Counted from the stretch's first letter, positions 1-12,370 are shown. The stretch: DNA of 64,000 nt from Rallus limicola (GCA_022605955.1 JAKCOZ010000012.1:26410015-26474014); one strand, 5' to 3'. The notes: generated from the sequence alone by a model not told the origin. Made by a program: numbers and translations.

Positions 1-999
1 CACACATAGATGTTTAGCAGTGCTCACAGACCTGCTGGAAGCAGGGGAACAGTGCACTTACTTAGCAGTGGGGCTTTTGTAGGTCTCTGAGATGAAGCTG
101 GGCAACAATTGCAGGGAATTTTTTGGGAGGGAAAAGAAATAAAAATCCCCTTGGCACTACTGCTAGGGGCCTTTAGGATGGAGAGATGCTACAGCCCCAA
201 GGCAACTGTATGGAAATGTAACAACCAAGTAGGGAGTGAGTACTCCTGAGCCAGCTCTGCAGTGGCCTTAGAAAAGGAGCATGTCAAAGCTGAGAGCGCT
301 CAAATCAGCTGCTGATGCATTCATTGCTGGTGCTGCTGATGGGGTGGGTGGGTTTCTGTAGGGCTGTGGTGTGTCAGGGCTGTGGAAGGCACCTGAGTGA
401 ATCCCCATCCTAAAAAGCCAGTCAGAGGAGGTGTGAAAGCAAAGACCAGTTATGGAGTCATAAGGAAAGTCCACAGAGAGCATCCTCCTGCGTGGGTGCC
501 CTCAGCCACCCATCATTGCCCAGGTGGGTACTGTCACTGTCTGTCTGGGTATCCTCACCAGCCCACCACATCCTCTCCTGGGTCCCATCGTTGACAGGCT
601 TGGTACCCTCAGCAGCCCATCACCTCCTTGCCTGAGTCACATCACTGTCCTGGTTCCCATCACTGCCTGAATTGGTACCCTCAGCAGCCCATATTCTCCC
701 TGCTTGAGTCACATCACTGTCCTCCTGGGTCCCATCACTGTCAGGCTTGGGACCCTCCCCAGCCCATCACCTCCTTGCCTGAATCACATCACTGTCCTCC
801 TGCATCCCATCACTGCCCCATCATCACTGTCAAGCTTGGGACCCTCCCCAGCCCATCACCTCCTTGCCTGACTCATCACTGTCCTCCCGGGTCCCATCCC
901 CGCCCTCCCGGGTACCACCACCCCCCCCATCACCTCCTGCCCGTGCCCCCTCAGCCCCCTCCTCCCCTCCCCATTGGCCTCTCCGGGCCCCTCGCAGAC
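1..999 (-). other. IL12A: IL12A intron 1 (partial)
   Basis: This is the sequence downstream of the exon 1 donor. No further IL12A exon was recognised: an open stretch on the minus strand at 268-483 shows no p35-like sequence. About 490-960 is a minisatellite, listed separately. Confidence 0.55.
490..960. repeat. Minisatellite in IL12A intron 1, about 70-bp unit
   Basis: Degenerate tandem units carry the core CAGCCCATCACCTCCTTGCC, then TGAGTCACATCACTGTCC and GGTCCCATCACTG. There are roughly six copies with a period of about 65-75 bp. Open reading frames across it are by-products of the repeat. Confidence 0.75.
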
Positions 1000-1245
1000 C
1001 TTGAGCCGGTTGAGGGACGCGTTGACAGCCTCCAGCAGCTCCCGGGAGCGGCTCAGCCCGTCGGAGAGGCGGTTGCGGGGCGGGGGCGGCCGCGGCAGCG
1101 CCCGGGCCGGGGTCGGCAGTGCCAGCGCCAGGCAGAGCGCGGGCAGCAGCAGCGCCCGGGGCCCTGCCCGCTGCCTGCAGCCCCCAGCCGGGGCGCTACG
1201 CGGCGCTGCCCGCCCGCCGCTGCCCGCGCCGCCGCGCCGCTCCAT
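1000..1245 (-). CDS. IL12A: IL12A (interleukin-12 subunit alpha, p35), exon 1, partial gene
   Basis: This is the first coding exon of the four-helix cytokine subunit that pairs with p40 (IL12B) to form secreted IL-12. The start codon at 1245-1243 has A at -3 and G at +4. The 82 codons read an Arg/Gly/Pro-rich leader of about 30 residues, a hydrophobic signal core (ALLLPALCLALAL, residues 31-43), a likely cleavage after TPARA (about residue 49), then the start of helix A (SRSRELLEAVNASLNRLK) with an N-glycosylation sequon NAS at 75-77. The exon ends in phase 0 at a GT donor (999-998, GTCTGCG), which is a weak match to consensus. Identity rests on the cytokine-like layout and on the position downstream of SCHIP1 on the same strand, as in other vertebrates. 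The remaining exons are not in the window. The long pre-hydrophobic leader is unusual, but no downstream in-frame Met was found as an alternative. Confidence 0.8.
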
Positions 1246-1295
1246 CCTGCTGCTGCCGAGGGAGACGGTGCCGGGCCCGGCGGGACCGCCACGGC

Positions 1296-1302
1296 TTTTA
1301 TA
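1296..1302 (-). promoter_or_regulatory. IL12A: TATA box of IL12A
   Basis: TATAAAA reads on the minus strand, 51 bases upstream of the first base of the start codon. A start site about 25-30 bases downstream (near 1270) would leave a 5' UTR of only about 25 bases. The surrounding 1000-1450 stretch is a CpG-rich promoter. An NF-kB-like half-palindrome GGGAATCCCG (about 1432) matches the kB consensus at 9 of 10 positions; IL12A is a known NF-kB target, but the site itself is only inferred. Confidence 0.7.
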
Positions 1303-1419
1303 GGGGCGGCGGGAGCGGGAGTTCCCCCTCTTCTCCTTCCCGTCCCGGCAGCGGCTGGGTGAGCGGAGGCAGCCGCGGGGCCGGGGGCAGCCAGCACTCA
1401 TCCCGAGAGCGGCGGGGCG

Positions 1420-2210
1420 GCCGGGAATCCCGGTACCGCGGGGCGGGCGGGGACCGCGTCCCGGGGCGGGAGTGGGGGGGGGGGGGTGTGTGTTTAGGAG
1501 GGGGTGGCATCCCGGGTCCCTGCTGCTGGGGCGGGCGGGGACCGCGTCCCGGGGCGGGAGGGGGGAGGGGAGTTGTGGGGGGCAAGTGTGTTTGTGGGGG
1601 TGGCATCCCGGGTCCCTGTTCCTGGGTCCCGTGGAGGGAGGGAGTGTGTGTGGGGGGGGTGTTTGGGGGGGGCATCCCGGGTCCCTGCTCCTGGGCCGGG
1701 TGGGGACCGCGTCCCGGGGTGGGAGTTGGGGGGGGCGTGTCTGGGGGGGGCGCATCCCGGGTCTCTGCTCCTGGGGCGTGCAGGGACCGCGTCCCAGGGC
1801 GGGAGTGTGTGTGGGGGGTTGTGTTTGGGGGGGGGGTGGCATCCCGGGTCTCTGCTCCTGGGGCGGGCGAGGACCGCGTCCCAGGGTGGGAGTGTGTGTG
1901 TGGGGGGTGTTTTGGGGGAAGCATCCCGGGTCTCTGCTCCTGGGGCGTGCAGGGACCGGGTCCCGGGGAGGGAGGGAGTAGGGGGGGGGGTGTTTGGGGG
2001 GGGCATCCCAGGTCCCTGCTCCTGGGGCGTGAAGGGACCGCGTCCCGGGGCGGCAGTTGGGGTGTGTATTTGGAGGGGGGCATCCCGGGTCCCTGCTCCT
2101 GGGGCGGGCAAGGACTGCGTACCGGAGCGGCTGTGAGCATGTGTGTGTGTATTTGGGGGTGTGTGTGGGGGGTATCCCGGGTCCCTGCTCCTGGGGTCGC
2201 TGCCTGAGCC
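1420..2210. repeat. G-rich minisatellite upstream of IL12A, about 75-95-bp unit
   Basis: Nine or ten tandem units share GCATCCCGGGTCCCTGCTCC, then GGGGCGGGCGGGGACCGCGT and CCCGGGGCGGGAG, separated by variable G/T runs. The plus strand is strongly G-rich with many runs of four or more G, so it can in principle form G-quadruplexes. The array starts about 120 bp upstream of the IL12A TATA box. Long ORFs on both strands here are repeat artefacts. Confidence 0.9.
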
Positions 2211-4040
2211 TGAGCCTGGCCGAGGATGCTGCAGGGCAGATGGGGAGGCTGGAAGCCCTGTGCTCAGGTGTAGTCCCTTTGCACACACACAAATATCAGG
2301 GTTTAAAGTATGTAATGATACATAAATAAGCTTTGCCTTTTCAATTCTTTATTACTAGAAGCTCTAATGGGGAGATGCCATTAGGAATAGCCAAGAAAAC
2401 CTGCTGGGAAACGTGCTCTTTGCTGATATACTCCATAATCACTGAGTATCTCCAGGCTATTTTGTATTGCATGTGGCAGTTCTTAGCCTGCCCAAAAGGT
2501 TGCAGCAAACTTTCCTCAGCTCTGAAGTCAACAGGAGTTTTCTTATTGACTTGGAAAGGAGCAGGATGAATCAGGAGTTTTCTATTGCATTTTCAGATTC
2601 TTTTTATTTTACTTGGCACCTTGTTTCCCATAAGAAGGTCGTGGTGTGTCTAGAGACTGGCTGTTAGGACAGCAGAGCCCCCCTGATTTTCCAGTATCAC
2701 CCTGTGTTTTCCATTTCTAGGCCAGTCACTGGGCTGTGGGCTGTGGTTATAACTTGGTGCAGGAGTCTCTTTTTTATCCCTGAGCACAGAAGTGAAAGAG
2801 ACCTTCAGCACACGCTTGCATGTGTGTTCTTGGAAAGGCATCACTTCGCCTTTCCAGGTTTCCTTGCCCAGGTCTCAGCCAGAGCGTTGCCCTCAGCGGT
2901 GAGGGACCAGGCTGCCCGTCCCGTGGGGCACTGGCACACGGTTTGATGGGTGGCTTCTGGTTTATGGCATCCTTGTGCTGCACTTAGGTGGGCACTGGGA
3001 TACCAGTTAGGGTTCTTTGTCCAAAAAATAAAAAGGAATATTTAGCTCAGAGGTCTCTGAATGCAGCTGGCGGTGTGCACAGAACAGTTATCCCAGGGGA
3101 AGCTCTGCTTGGAGGTGCCTCTTCTCAGCAGTCTCACCATCCAGCAAAGGACTTTCCTTGCTGCTCTAGGGTCCCAGCTTGTGGAGAGACCTGAGGCAGT
3201 GAGGTGGGGGGAAAATATTTGGGCTAGAAGTTGTCCAAGGGGGGCTGCAGAAACCTGGCTGTGATGCTGAGAGCATCTTCCCAGAGAACTTCACTCCAAA
3301 GCCCCCACCCCCAGCTAAGTCCAGGCTGCACAAGTAGGACAGCTGTGCAAGTAGGACACTCCTGACTGCCTTTTATGCAAAGCCTTGAGCTATATTTTGC
3401 TTTCTTTGGGTAATTTCTGCCTCTTAGGATGCATGGCTCAGGGATACTCTGCAGGGAGTGTCATGTTGGTGTGGAGGTGTTTCCAAAGCAGAGATGCTTT
3501 CTCAGCCTAGTGTTTAGGGAATCTGTTACTGAAACAGGAGGTTTAAACTGCTGCTAAGATGGAATGTCTGCTAATACCAGTGAGCCTGTTGTTTTTCCTG
3601 GGGGAAGAAGAAATAGTTGAATGTTGCTGCATTTGCTGTTTCAGAAATAGGAAGCTTTTCCTCAGCCATCTATAAAGAACCCTGCCTCAATGATACCTTT
3701 GTCACCACTTGTTTTCCTGATAGCATCTGAAACTGAAGCCCTGGCCATGCCAGGCTGCTGAGTATCCTTGCATACCTATTGCAGGATCAGAGGAGAGAAA
3801 TCCAGAGACCTGCTGAAGCTGCAGCGCCTGTAACCACTCTCTGCAGCCCCTGAGTGCCCCTGGGGCAGCAATCCCACAGGTGATGTCCTGAGAGTCCCCA
3901 GGGCTGATGCTGAACCTGATGTTAAGCTGGTGATGCTGGTTTGGGTGGGTGGTGAGTTAAACCCGGCCAGTTTCTGCTCCTTGTGCCCAATTTGCACTAT
4001 ATCTGTATTCTCTGCCCAGCTGCAGGTGTGTTTTGGTGGT
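2211..4040. other. Intergenic, nothing recognised
   Basis: This is unique-looking AT/GC-mixed sequence beyond the IL12A promoter minisatellite. I see no exon, repeat family or RNA gene in it. A small local duplication around 3330-3355 (CAAGTAGGACA repeated) is the only structure. Confidence 0.4.
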
Positions 4041-4042
4041 GG

Positions 4043-4305
4043 ACAAAAGCTGGAGGAGGGAACGGTGAGAGGAGAGATTGGGGGGAAGCTCTTTGCAGAG
4101 AGAGTGGTGAGGGGCTGGAAGGGGCTGCCCAGAGAGGGGGTGGGTGCTCCGTCCCTGGGGGTGTTGAAGGCCAGGTTGGCTGGGGCCCTGGACAACCTTG
4201 TGTAGCTCCAGGCCTGGAGGTTGGTGTCCCTGCCTGTGGCAGGGGGTTGGAGCTCTGTGACCCTTGGGGTCCCTTCCAGCCCAGAGCACTCTGTGATCCT
4301 ATGAC
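4043..4305 (+). mobile_element. CR1 LINE 3' fragment, type A
   Basis: The 5'-truncated CR1 tail contains GTAGCTCCAGGCCTGGAGG and TGCCTGTGGCAGGGGGTTGG and ends at TCTGTGATCCTATGA. I use 'type A' for copies with this tail. Confidence 0.9.
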
Positions 4306-7085
4306 TGGCCATGAGTGTGTGCCCATGTAGAGAACTTTGTATTGAGACTTGGCTTAAAGTGAGGTATCAGATACAAACTTCTAGCTCCTGCAATGAGGGA
4401 ATAAAGCCTTAACACCTTTATTTTGGGCAGGTGTGACATCTGTTTTCCATTCCCAGCCTCATCCATCTGTCTGTCTCCTCCATCTCGAGCCATCTCCTAT
4501 CTGGCCAGTCTCAAGTCTGAAGGTAGCATCTCAATTACCATGTGTGTGGCCTGCTCTTCCAGCAGCTCCTTGTCTGCCTGCTTGGCTTAGGGCAAGCGTG
4601 GCCTTGTGGCCAGCCCGGAGGAGAGGGGAGCAACACTTCTTGGCATCAGGGATGCTCCAGCAGTCCCAGGGATGCTCCAGTCCTGGGCACCAGCGTTCTT
4701 GGCTGCAAAATGGGGATCACTGTAGATTTATGGGCTGTGCTTTGATGTTCCTTGGTGGTTATACGCAGCCTGACATCTAACATTAATACTATTTTGAGGA
4801 GTTAGGTGTGAAACAATATTTCCTACATCAGCAGCATCCAGAAGTGAACAGCAAGTTCTTTGGAGATTGAAAACTCCATGTTCTTTTATCATCTCTTGTG
4901 TGGATCACAGGTCCCCATCTCACCAGCTAAACAAAGCCTTGTAGATGGAACAAAGCATCAAAACCAGGGCTATACCATGGATGCATGGAGAAATGCAGCG
5001 TAGTGATTGCTTCCTGCAGTCTATTAGGACTGTTAGAAGATGTGTGGTTTTACAGGAGGAAAAAATGCAATTCCACTTCAACTATAAACTGCTCCTGCTG
5101 AGATTTATCTCCAGTGATAAATCCGAACGGCTCTGGGTCCAGCTCTAAACCTCTGCCACTATTGCAGCCCAAGGCTGGGGAAAACTCCTCTCTTGGCCAC
5201 ACTGCACTCAACTGAAACACTGCTTCAGGATCCTAGTTGAAAAAGAAAGGAAAAACCAATGATAATAAAGAAACCCAATTAGAAAAAAAAGCCAAAACCC
5301 CCCAAGCCCCTCAGCTCAGTTTAGTTTTGAGGACTGTAGATGCAAGTGATGAGAAATAGGATCTTCTCCAACCACACTGTTCTAAAAAATTTGGGAGGTT
5401 CCTGGAAATGTGTGCTGACACACAGGGTGCTTCATTAACCTTTTGTTTCAGTCTTGGCTTGCCTTCTCTCCCCTCTTACCAAGAGCAATTTACATCTTTT
5501 GCTCTCAAAAGCCAAGCTAGGGGAAGACCTCCTTGCTTTCGGAGCAAGAGATGTGTGAAGAGCCATGGCCTTGCCTGCCATCCTCTCCATCCTCAGCCCC
5601 TGTGCTGAGGTCCAGTGGGTGGGATGGGATAGCTCCTAACTGGGTCTCCTTTTGCAGGATCTTATTTCTTATGTAACATATCAAACCAAAGTTAATTCTA
5701 GCAGGCCAGCTCCCAAACCCTTCATGAAGGTCATGTAGCATCTCACGACCTGTCTTCGATGGGAAGAGATGGGTTATATGTAGAAGAGTTTTAGTCCCTG
5801 TAATTATAATTATACATAATAAGGCAATAATTACAAATATATAATTATACAATAATTGCATACATATATAAATTAAAGCTGCAGTAGGATTGTATCACAG
5901 CTTGGTGACAGCTTGCTGGAGGCAGTTGGTACATAAAAAGAACCCCAAAACGTTGTGTGGAATAAGATCTCTGGATGCTTTGGGAAATAGAACTAATGTT
6001 GGCACTCTTTAGTGCTCTTAGGAGCACAGAGGATTGATCATGGACCATTCTTTTTGGTCCTGGAGAATTTGGAGGGGCAGATCTGGGGTCAGATCTCTTC
6101 CCAAATGACCTCGCCGGTGGCAGCATCGCTTCTGATTTATGTTGGGAATGGGTGGCTCCATAAAAGGAGAAAGCAAAGACTTGGATCTTGTCTTTTGGTG
6201 CTTATTCATCAAGGAATCCCCTGGAATATGTAACCTTAAGTGCTGGTGTTTCATTGATCCACGATTAAATGGTATTTATGAGTCAAAGTGTCTTCCCTGA
6301 GCAGCCAGGGCACCGCAACCCATAAAATTCCATGTTGATCACCTGCATCGCTTGGCTCTTCTCTCTTCCAGCCATCACTGGAGTTCCTGGGGCTTTCCCT
6401 GTGTACCATAGCATCTCTGCTCTTCACCAGAGGACTCTGACCTTCGGCTTGCTTGGCAGTGCTGTGTCCTTAGGTGGCCAGCAGGACTGGGGACCCCCCA
6501 AATTCACCAAGTGTTATTCGCAGGCTCCGCTCCGAAGCTTGAGCGTGCCTGCCAGGGTACAGCCTGTTCCAGGATGCTTGCTGGATAGGTGATGTAGCTC
6601 CCAAAAAAGCACACAGGTATTTTGAATGGTTACAGTTTGGGCAGGTAACTCCTCTTGGTGGAATGGGGGGGGTGGGGAGGGTTGTTTGAAGAGTATCCTA
6701 GAACATGGGTGGAAAGGAAGGGGTTTTATTCTGAATCAGCAGCTGCCTGATATAAGAGTTACACTTCTTTATCCCAACATTTTTTCAGCAGCTCTTTCAA
6801 TCAGGTCTAGGAGCTGGGTTTCCCCTACCCTGTCATCACCAACTGGCTGTGTTTGCTGCAGGGTTAACTAACTGCAAAGCTTTCTGCTTTGTCAGAATCA
6901 CAGCCAGTCTCAGCGCTGTCACTCTGAGGGATCACTCAGCTCAGGAGGCTCTGCCAAAAATAAAACCTGTGGGCAAGCTCCAGGAACCCTTACCCACAGG
7001 AACCAGGTTGGTGATGTGGTCAGAACTCTCCATCAACCTTGTCCTGTGGGTTTTGTTTTGCAGTTTTATGACGTTAGTAGGATAA
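4306..7085. other. Intergenic, nothing recognised
   Basis: No gene or repeat family was recognised. About 5800-5880 is AT-rich with ATAATTA-type motifs. Confidence 0.4.
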
Positions 7086-7099
7086 AAAAAGATCTCCTG

Positions 7100-7467
7100 T
7101 GAGGAGATCTCACTGCAGCCTGCCAGTCCCTGGAGGGAGCAGAGGAACAGGAGGGGAATCAGCTTGTTCAGGGGAGAGACTGGCAGGACAAGGGGGCTGG
7201 AGTGAAGCTGGAGGAGGGAAGGGTGAGAGGAGAAATTGGGGGGAAGTTCTTTGCAGAGAGTGGTGAGGGGCTGGCAGGGGCTGCCCAGAGAGGGGGTGGG
7301 TGCCCCATCCCTGGGGGTGTTGAAGGCCAGGTTGGCTGGGGCCCTGGGCAACCTTGTGTAGCTCCAGGCCTGGAGGTTGGTGTCCCTGCCTGTGGCAGGG
7401 GGTTGGAGCTCTGTGACCCTTGGGGTCCCTTCCAACCCAGACCAGGCTGGGATTCTATGATTCTAGG
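7100..7467 (+). mobile_element. CR1 LINE 3' fragment, type A
   Basis: It is a truncated CR1 starting in the TCACTGCAGCCTGCCAGTCCC segment and ending GGGATTCTATGATTCTA. Its 5' junction overlaps a perfect inverted repeat at 7090-7110. Confidence 0.9.
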
Positions 7468-8384
7468 CCCTTCACAGGGCTGGATGGGTCTGCAGCACAG
7501 AGGGGTGAGTGGGGGGGAGCTGTGGGCTGGGGCACCGTGTTCATCTCCTAGTCCCTCCATCAGAGCAGGGAGCAGCGGTGCCTCTCCTGCTCATCACCCT
7601 GCGACCTCAGGATCCCAGTGAGAAACTCCTTTCCCTCCTCACCTTCTCTGTCCCCCCACTCCCAGCCCTGAAAACACCCTGGGCTGAGTAATGCTGCTGA
7701 TGCTAGTGGTGCCCGTGGTTTCGGGTGTGGGGAGGGAGCACCCTGCTCAGCTGAGCGCAGCCCTCCCAGGCTGGGGCGCTGTCAGAGGTCCCTCTTTCAC
7801 TCTCGTTTTCTCTTTCCACCCACAGTGCCATTTCTCATCTCTGGGTGGGTTTTTTTTCTCTGTTCTTTCCTCCATCCTTTTTACCTCCCATCCTGGGGTC
7901 CAGCAGCCACCGTGGATTCAGAGGCTCGGGTAGGGAGGCAGGAGGGGAGCTGTGCCAGGAGAGATGGGTGACCAGCATTTTGCTCTTTCCATGCTGGTTT
8001 CATGCTCCCTGTTTCACCTGGTGCACCCAGGAGGACAAGAGGAGCACTGATACCAGTTGACCTGAACATAATGATTCAATAAGGTGGGGTTTTTTTGGCA
8101 TTTCAGTGGTGCAGTGCCATTGTCTGAACCCTGCTAGGGATGGATTCACCCCACGCTGAAGAAGCAGGAGGGTGAAAGTGTCTGTGTTCTCACTGCTGAG
8201 CCAGCTGATGATTCAATACTTACTTACACAGGTCAGAGTCTCGAGTGCTTGGGGATACCCAGAGAGCTTCTGCCATGACTCACAGTTCAAGCTTTCTCCC
8301 CCCCCACCCCCAACTCGAGGGGGGAAGCAAGCTCCAGTCCCAGGAACATCTCTTTGGTAGGAGCTATTCCAGCACCCATCCCCT

Positions 8385-9316
8385 CCAGGAAATGATGGGA
8401 TTGAGGGCACCCTCAGCAGGTTTGTGGATGACACCAAGCTGAGTGGTGTGGGTGACACCACAGAAGGAAAGGAGCCATCCAGAGGGATACTGACAGGATG
8501 GAAAGGTGGCTCTGGGTGAACCTAGTGAGGTTCAACACTGCCCAGTGTCAGGTGCTGCACTGGGGCTGGAGGAATCCCAGACACAGATACAGGCTGGGAG
8601 AAGAGCTGCTGGAGAGCAGCCCTGAGGAGAAGGACCTGGGGGTTCTGGTGGGGGAGAAACTTCACATGAGCCAGCAGTGGCTCTGGCAGCTGGGAAGGGA
8701 GATGGGATCCTGGGCTCCATCAGCAGAGGGGTGGCAGCAGGGACAGGGAGGGGATTGTCCCTCTCTGCTCTGCCCTCATGAGGCCCCAGCTGGAGTCCTG
8801 TGTCCAGAGCTGAGGCCCAACACAAGGAATATGTGGGACTGTTGGAGAGGAGTCAGAGGAGCCATGGAGATGCTCAAAGGGCTGGAGCAGCTCCCCTAGG
8901 GAGAGAGGCTGAGGGAGCTGGGCTGGGTCAGCCTGGAGAAGAGAAGGCTGTGGGGGGACCTCATTGCAGCCTGCCAGTCCCTGAAGGGAGCAGAGGAACA
9001 GGAGGGGAATCAGCTTGTTAAAGGGCAGAGCCTGGCAGGACAAGGGGGATGGACTAAAGCTAAAGGAAGGAAGGTTCAGAGGAGATCTTAGGGGGAAGCT
9101 CTTTGCAGAGAGAGTGGTGAGGGGCTGGCAGGGGCTGCCCAGAGAGGGGGTGGGTGCCCCATCCCTGGGGGTGTTGAAGGCCAGGTTGGCTGGGGCCCTG
9201 GGCAACCTTGTGTAGCTCCAGGCCTGGAGGTTGGTGTCCCTGCCTGTGGCAGGGGGTTGGAGCTCTGTGACCCTTGGGGTCCCTTCCAACCCAGACCGGT
9301 CTGTGATTCTGTGAAA
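8385..9316 (+). mobile_element. CR1 LINE fragment with reverse-transcriptase remnant, type A
   Basis: This is the longest type-A copy. It starts with a frame reading GTLSRFVDDTKLSGVGDT, the CR1 reverse transcriptase region around the catalytic DD. It continues through the C-terminal part of ORF2 (EELLESSPEEKDLGVLVGE) to the 3' tail at TCTGTGATTCTGTGAA. It is frame-broken and not coding-competent. Confidence 0.9.
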
Positions 9317-11902
9317 TGCTCTGCCCAGGGTTCTGCCCAGGGATGAAGGATGCTGCTGTATGGGAGGCAGCGCATCGCTGGCTATCCACACCACTCCTCC
9401 TCTGGTTTGAGCACTCTCCTGGCAGGTCATTTCTACACAGGGAAATATTTCATTAATTGGGAAAAAAATGGTGAACACAGCCAAAAAAAAACCTAGCAGC
9501 CCTGACTGAAGGGAGCCCAGAGTCCTGAGGGAAAAGTGGGAAAGGAAAGGCCAGTTTCCACTAAGGCAACTACAAGAAGAAAACAGGATCTTATCTCTTA
9601 CTTGGGGCATCAGAGGGCGGGGATTTATCTGCCAGCACGTGCTGGAGGGATGGGTAGGGACATCCTGGCCCTTGCACTGGTCCTTCCTCACTAGGAAGGA
9701 CCAGAGCAGCCAGTGCAAGGGTAATTATTACCCTTTACTCATTACACATGAGTAAAGTATGAGTAAATACGGATCCCAGGTGTGAACAAGCGCCCTTTGA
9801 CTCTCAACTGTTGGTACCACCAATACACAGAGCGTGTGTCATCCTTGTGAGGCCAAAGATGGTTCATATCTCACCCTACCTGGAGATTGATTCCCAGGAA
9901 GGTAGGTAAGGACAGATCCAACGAGCAGCAGGTACCTGAATATAGAGGCTTTTTGTCCAGTTACTTGAGGAAGAGCACCCAGCTCACGTGTGCTTAGAAG
10001 TTCCCAGGGTGCAGGGTGCTCTGTGTGAGCTGTAATTCCCAAAGAACTCAGCTGTTAAGGAAGCCCATGGACCAACTTTTGCTGAATCAATGGGGAAGGC
10101 GACCACCTCGCAGGGAAAGCAGCCTCTGGCTCTCAAAATCATCCTGAATGAGCAATTTAAAGAGATTTGTAGCAGCAGCAGCTCTGGTTCTGGATTGCAG
10201 GCGGCCTCATCCTCAGAAAGGGAAGGGGGGAAGGATTATGCAAGGGCTTGGATGGGGGTTTGAAGGGATGGGGTGGCAGCTGTCCCAGCGTGGGGGGGGA
10301 GCAGGGCTTTGCCTGCCATGTCCATAGGGAAAGACCAGGAAGCATTAACCAGGTTGGGATCCTACCAAATGCCCTGTGAAAGCCATCATGGAAAAACCTT
10401 AAATGTCAAGGTAACAAACTTGATTTTAATGTTAAAATAACCAGAATAGAAATTTCTGGAATTGTTTGGATTCCAGCATGAAAGGAACGTTGTGTCTAAG
10501 CTGACAGAAGCTGTATAATGATGTACAAGTTGGTTGCAGTTGTTTTCCCACAGCCCATGGTGTTGCTCAGAGAAGATTCCCTATCAGATCCCGGGAATCT
10601 GTGGTGCTGCTTCACTCCTGCCAGTGAGTATGGAGGAGGAAGCAAAAATAAAGCCCTCAGAGCAGCTGTGGAGGAGGTCAGGCTGTGTCCTTCTGTGTGG
10701 CTGGATAATCCCTCGTTCCATGTGGGTTTGGGGGAGCATGGCAGCTTCTGCTCCGCTGCAGAGCCAAGGGATGAGTATCCGTGTGGGATACAGGGATGCT
10801 GGGCCCTGTGCTGGCTGTGCTGTAGCTGGAGTGGGTTTTTGTGGGAGGGGGATGTGCAGGAACCAGTGGTGGGACTGGGGATGGGTGGCTGTCACCCTGA
10901 CACGTGCTACCCACAGCCCTTGGTGAGGATCTGCTGCTTTACCACGTGTTGAGGAGCAGCTGCTGCCCCAGGAGGTTTCACTGGCTGTGTTTGGCTTCAC
11001 CTCAGCAGCGATGAGGCTTCATCCATCCTGGCACAGCTACCAGGGGTGCTGGGGGAGGGGGGGTTGGACTCTATGATCTCTTGAGGTCCCTTCCAACCCC
11101 TACACTTCTGTGACTGGGTACACACACAGCCCTGGGGAGCAGCAGTTGTGGTACCCCAGCCCAGGAGGAGGATTAGAAAGATGGGTTGTGAGCTGTGCTT
11201 GTACATTTGGATTTAGCTTTCTTTCCTTAGGTGGGCAACAATACCTGCCTTGAGGTCAAGGGTTCCTCCTCTGAGGTCATTCCATGGGAATCTCTGTGAC
11301 TCTCATGTCACCTCCTACGTGCCCCGAGTTGCTGCCAAGCCCTCACTGGCAGGGAGCAAGGACTTCACAGCATCTTCTCCTTCAGTAGGGGGCTCACCGC
11401 TGACAGCTGGGTCTTCCTCTGCTGGAAGAGGAAGCTGCTGCTCCTAAGGAAACTTGCTGAGTGAGTAAGTGTGGGGTGGACCTGTGTCCTATGATAGGGT
11501 GGCTCTGGGGCTGGGATGTCACCCTGCAGAGGGGAACTGGGGTGCTGGGGGCAACTGAGGTGCAAGGGGCAGCAGCTCCTGAGGAGAAACCAGCTTGGAT
11601 AGGGAGGAGCGGTGGTGAGCGGGTGCTGCAAGGAGCAGCAGGAGAGCTGGTGCTTCCAGGTCAGGTATTTTCCTCTTGGGACTAAGGCAGTCAATTATTC
11701 TGCATGTCCCAGCAACACATCACCTAGCTGGTTACTGGGAGCATGGAGGAGACATAGTATGGAGAGGAGAAAATGTGCTATAAATGGATCTTCAGCCATC
11801 CCCATGTATCTGCTTGTGGTTTTGGCTAAGAACACCCCCCACCCACACACACACTACAGGGTTTTCTACAGGGTGCAGCAAATTAAATGGGGTCACTTGA
11901 CA
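9317..11902. other. Intergenic, little recognised
   Basis: Apart from the CR1 scrap at 11062-11115, no exon, RNA or repeat was identified. Confidence 0.4.
11062..11115 (+). mobile_element. CR1 3' end scrap, type B
   Basis: GGTTGGACTCTATGATCTCT followed by TGAGGTCCCTTCCAACCCC is the end of the other CR1 tail type (type B). Confidence 0.75.
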
Positions 11903-12370
11903 GAGAGGGGTCAGAGGAGCCATGGAGATGCTCAGAGGGCTGGAGCAGCTCCCCTCTGGAGAGAGGCTGAGGGAGCTGGGCTGGGTCAGCCTGGAGAAGA
12001 GAAGGCTGTGGGGGGACCTCATTGCAGCCTGCCAGTCCCTGAAGGGAGCAGAGGAACAGGAGGGGAATCAGCTTGTTCAAGGGCAGAGCCTGGCAGGACA
12101 AGGGGGCTGGAGTGAAGCTGGAGGGGGGAAGGGTGAGAGGAGAGATTGGGGGGAAGTTCTTTGCAGAGAGAGTGGTGAGGGGCTGGCAGGGGCTGCCCAG
12201 AGAGGGGGTGGGTGCCCCGTCCCTGGGGGTGTTGAAGGCCAGGTTGGCTGTGGCCCTGGGCAACCTTGTGTAGCTCCAGGCCTGGAGGTTGGTGTCCCTG
12301 CCTGTGGCAGGGGCTTGGAGCTCTGTGACCCTTGGGGTCCCTTCCAACCCAGACTGCTCTGACTCTATGA
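11903..12370 (+). mobile_element. CR1 LINE 3' fragment, type A
   Basis: It looks very similar by eye to the end of the 8385-9316 copy: GGAGCCATGGAGATGCTCAG through the shared tail to CTGCTCTGACTCTATGA. Confidence 0.9.

Noticed and set aside
268..483. Minus-strand 71-codon ORF as a second IL12A exon
   Set aside because: It shows no p35-like cysteine/helix pattern and lacks convincing splice sites in phase 0 with exon 1.
856..2292. Long minus- and plus-strand ORFs (up to 478 codons) rich in Pro/Gly/Arg
   Set aside because: They arise from the GC-rich promoter and the minisatellite; only the 1245-1000 part (IL12A exon 1) has protein character.
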